In this document: one piece after another, positions 62,212 to 64,000 of the stretch
How the letters are laid out: the number at the start of each line of letters is the position of its first letter
Position numbering within the stretch: the first letter of the stretch is position 1
Program-made: the position numbers and the translations under genes
Notes under the pieces: generated by a model
Told to the model about the DNA's origin: nothing
Seen by the model: the letters and a program-made list of their open reading frames with translations, nothing else
Databases searched by the model: none
From: Lewinellaceae bacterium
Lineage (GTDB): Bacteria; Bacteroidota; Bacteroidia; Chitinophagales; Saprospiraceae
Length of the DNA: 64,000 nt
Reading direction: 5' to 3'
Assembly: GCA_020636095.1 (NCBI GenBank)
Contig: JACJYN010000008.1
Span: forward strand, 248,001-312,000

Positions 62212-62673
62212 TCATTTTTTAAATTCGTAACGATTGTAGTTCAGCTCCAGGGTTTCTATGAACACCTCGCTCTTCTCGGCGTTCAGTTCATTGAATTTCC
62301 AGCTCTTGGGCCAGGCGTGCAGCACCTTCCAGTACATCAGAATCTCATCCTTGTCCTTATCCTTTCTGGCCAGCAGCTGAACATCCAGGTTGATCGGCTG
62401 GTACTGCTGGTTCTTGAAGGCCTTGATGCACCAGTCGGTAAGAGCCGACTCACCGGGGGCTGCCGCGCCCCTTTTAAGCGTCAGAGCAGAATACTTGCTG
62501 CGGGTGGGGATGACATGCTCAAAGCGGTTCTCCCCGCCCTCTTTGTAGGATTCCGTATCCATCTGCACATCCAGGCCTGCTACCGACTGGAAGTGGACAT
62601 CGATGTCTTTCTCGGCCAGATCGTGGAAGGTAACCTTGAAATAAAAACTGGCTGGAGGATATTCTCTAGGCAT
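62212..62673 (-). CDS. gp19-type tube protein 2 (Afp5/Afp1-like)
   Basis: 153 aa. YPPASFYFKVTFHDLAEKDI, FQSVAGLDVQMDTESYKEGGE, YSALTLKRGAAAPGES, ALTDWCIKAF and a C-terminal FIETLELNYNRYEF are the conserved blocks of the T4 gp19-like tail-tube family. Two such genes in tandem are normal for eCIS: one makes the main tube and the other the first, specialised ring. This one lies next to the LysM adaptor gene, so the specialised ring is the better guess. Confidence 0.9.
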   Translation of the reverse strand: MPREYPPASFYFKVTFHDLAEKDIDVHFQSVAGLDVQMDTESYKEGGENRFEHVIPTRSKYSALTLKRGAAAPGESALTDWCIKAFKNQQYQPINLDVQLLARKDKDKDEILMYWKVLHAWPKSWKFNELNAEKSEVFIETLELNYNRYEFKK

Positions 62674-62697
62674 ATTCCCATGTTATAGGCCTGATGG

Positions 62698-63150
62698 TTA
62701 CTTAAACTCGATGCTTAGCCCTTCGTGGACCACCTCGATGGTCTCGATGGCCACTTCGTTGCCATCGGCTTTCAGGTCAGTGGGTTGCACTTTGGTGGGC
62801 CATGCTTTTTTCACCGTCCAGACCACGATCGGTTTGTGCTCTTCATCCATCAGGCTGATAGTCAGGTCGCGGCGATACTTTTCCCCGCCCTCCTGGAAAA
62901 ACAGCGTTTTCTGCCACCAGTCGAAGAACTTATTATTGCCTTTGTACGTACCTCGCTTCATTGTAATGTTGCTGTACTTCTTGAGGCCGGGTTGCTTGGT
63001 TTTGTTGAACTCTGGGCTGGAGCCCACCCGGTACTCGATGACTTCCGTCTCGACGTCCAGGCCTGATACTTCCGTAAATCCGAATTCGGCATCGCCTTCT
63101 CCCCATTCAACCTGAAAATGGAACTTGGGTAATGGATATCCTTCGGGCAT
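62698..63150 (-). CDS. gp19-type tube protein 1
   Basis: 150 aa. PLPKFHFQVEWGEGDAEFGF, EVSGLDVETEVIEYRVGSSP, YSNITMKRGTYKGNNKFFDW, then WTVKKAWPTKVQPTDLKADG and VAIETIEVVHEGLSI. It is the same fold as its neighbour but clearly diverged. The first gene after the 268-aa unknown, it may be the major inner-tube protein; which of the pair is major cannot be settled from the sequence. Confidence 0.92.
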   Translation of the reverse strand: MPEGYPLPKFHFQVEWGEGDAEFGFTEVSGLDVETEVIEYRVGSSPEFNKTKQPGLKKYSNITMKRGTYKGNNKFFDWWQKTLFFQEGGEKYRRDLTISLMDEEHKPIVVWTVKKAWPTKVQPTDLKADGNEVAIETIEVVHEGLSIEFK

Positions 63151-63189
63151 GACTTTAATTTTTTGTTTTGATTAAAGAATATAAACCTA

Positions 63190-63996
63190 TTAACAAGTGC
63201 TCGCGGCTTCGGCCGCCGTCAGTGACTGCTGGATGGCATTTCTCTTAGCCTCCACCTGATTCTTGAGGGCTTCCGCTGCATTCCAGGCCTGCTCTGCGGC
63301 ATCCTTTTCGGTAGAGGCAGCATTGTAGGCATCGCGGGTTTCCTCAAAGTAATCGCGGGGGCATTCCTCCCGAGGAAACATATACGGCTCACTTGGTTGG
63401 GTACCATAGTGAATAATGGAAAGGAGTTTGTGTAAGGACCAAGTTAAGCCCATGTTGTTGACCCGGTTGCCCATATAGTTTTTCAAAATAGCGCTCGACT
63501 GGAATGCCTCCATTATATCCGGGATGCTTGCCTGAGCGGAACTCAGCAAGGCGTTAGTGGCTCCCTGCAATTCCTGGATGGCTTTCATGATATCCCCATT
63601 GGGATCCGGAGCGGGAGTGGCTTGCTCCACAGCCTCCACCAGTTCACCAACCAACCCCTTAAGGCCAAAGGCATCATCACCGACTTTTTCCGACTCAGTA
63701 ACCAGAACCATCAAAGCCCTTCTGGTCAGCAACGCATTGCCAGTTGTATGCATCACCAATTGGTGGCCACTCTGAATTTCCTGGATGGCCTTTTTAGCCA
63801 GTTCATTGACCGCATCAATCGTTTCCCAGTTTGTTTTCAGGGTCTGGTAATTGGCAGTTTTATTATCGTAATCTGCCCTTTTTTCGGCAGCGGTATTCTG
63901 AGCAGAATGTAGTTCTGTCTCTGCTGTGTCCAGCCTGTCCCGAAGTTCATCTAGGTAAGCTGTATATTCCTGATATTCTACTGGACTCGTGCTCAT
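63190..63996 (-). CDS. Unrecognised helical protein in the eCIS operon
   Basis: 268 aa, start 4 bp from the window edge. Residues 8-75 form a coiled coil (YLDELRDRLDTAETELHSAQ), as do 225-262 (YNAASTEKDAAEQAWNAAEA). The middle has LVMHTTGNALLTRRALMVLV and LKNYMGNRVNNMGLTWSLHK. No signal peptide or membrane helix. It ends ...AASTC, 39 bp before the tube gene. I do not recognise it; a position between sheath (expected to the right) and tube suggests a structural or chaperone role. Confidence 0.6.
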   Translation of the reverse strand: MSTSPVEYQEYTAYLDELRDRLDTAETELHSAQNTAAEKRADYDNKTANYQTLKTNWETIDAVNELAKKAIQEIQSGHQLVMHTTGNALLTRRALMVLVTESEKVGDDAFGLKGLVGELVEAVEQATPAPDPNGDIMKAIQELQGATNALLSSAQASIPDIMEAFQSSAILKNYMGNRVNNMGLTWSLHKLLSIIHYGTQPSEPYMFPREECPRDYFEETRDAYNAASTEKDAAEQAWNAAEALKNQVEAKRNAIQQSLTAAEAASTC

Positions 63997-64000
63997 GTTT

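Noticed and set aside
21635..64000. Type VI secretion system or prophage
   Set aside because: The VgrG, PAAR and gp25 genes alone would allow T6SS, but there are no TssJ/L/M membrane genes. LysM adaptor, J proteins, Afp15-like ATPase, CIS tape measure and DUF4157 cargo point to eCIS. No capsid, terminase or lysis genes speak for a phage.
53000..64000. Sheath (Afp2-4) and cap (Afp16) genes
   Set aside because: Searched for on both strands among the eCIS genes; none is present. They are expected beyond the right edge.

Overview
The window looks like a chromosomal segment of a marine or sludge-type Bacteroidota, most like the Saprospiria (Lewinella/Haliscomenobacter-like). The evidence is the protein families present, the lack of Shine-Dalgarno sequences before confident genes, Bacteroidota promoter boxes (TTG, about 19-20 nt, TAnnTTTG) before tRNA-Lys and clpC, and intergenic regions rich in long imperfect palindromes. 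No species can be named from sequence alone.

Layout. (1) 1-5.8 kb is a decaying zone. It holds remnants of a YncE-propeller/phosphoesterase gene, the start of a glycoside-hydrolase-like gene, a toxin-antitoxin remnant, the end of an AAA-ATPase/nuclease gene, and a gene split by a decayed IS630-family copy. Nearly every reading frame is broken by small deletions. It ends at a tRNA-Lys(UUU) gene. Part of the tRNA 3' end plus about 120 bp of flank recurs 3.3 kb away, so the zone may be an old integration region. (2) 5.9-16.5 kb is housekeeping: HAD hydrolase, dinB, a Crp/Fnr regulator, rnz, a STAS protein, clpC and infC-rpmI-rplT, separated by palindromic repeat elements. (3) 16.6-21.6 kb holds a subtilisin with two P domains, a CAP-domain lipoprotein and a YWTD beta-propeller protein. 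(4) 21.6-64 kb, all on the minus strand except one inserted IS630 element, is an extracellular contractile injection system (eCIS; Afp/PVC/MAC-like) locus that continues past the right edge.

The eCIS part, read in transcription order from the right edge, contains: an unknown helical protein, two gp19-type tube proteins, a 57-aa DUF5908-type protein, a LysM tube-baseplate adaptor, a VgrG-like spike, a PAAR tip, a gp25 wedge protein, a baseplate-J protein, an S74-type fibre, a 2679-aa Afp12-like protein with many YegP-like repeats inserted, a 1116-aa unknown protein, a tape-measure protein, a 1741-aa cargo with two DUF4157 domains and a kinase-like C-terminus, a possible partner or immunity protein, an Lgt-like membrane enzyme, a 1484-aa DUF4157 cargo whose C-terminus resembles the catalytic-type domain of plant IQM proteins, the IS630 insertion, a degenerate receiver protein, a small membrane protein, a ParA-type ATPase, a third DUF4157 protein with an HExxH domain, the Afp15-like AAA+ ATPase and the YWTD protein. 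No sheath gene and no cap (Afp16) gene is in the window; they are expected to the right.

How they work together (inference from known eCIS): sheath and tube form a phage-tail-like particle. LysM, VgrG, PAAR, gp25 and J proteins build the baseplate, and the fibre binds the target. The AAA+ ATPase assists assembly, and the DUF4157 proteins are candidate cargo. The cargo genes look modular: a GC-rich, shared N-terminal module followed by AT-richer, unrelated payloads.
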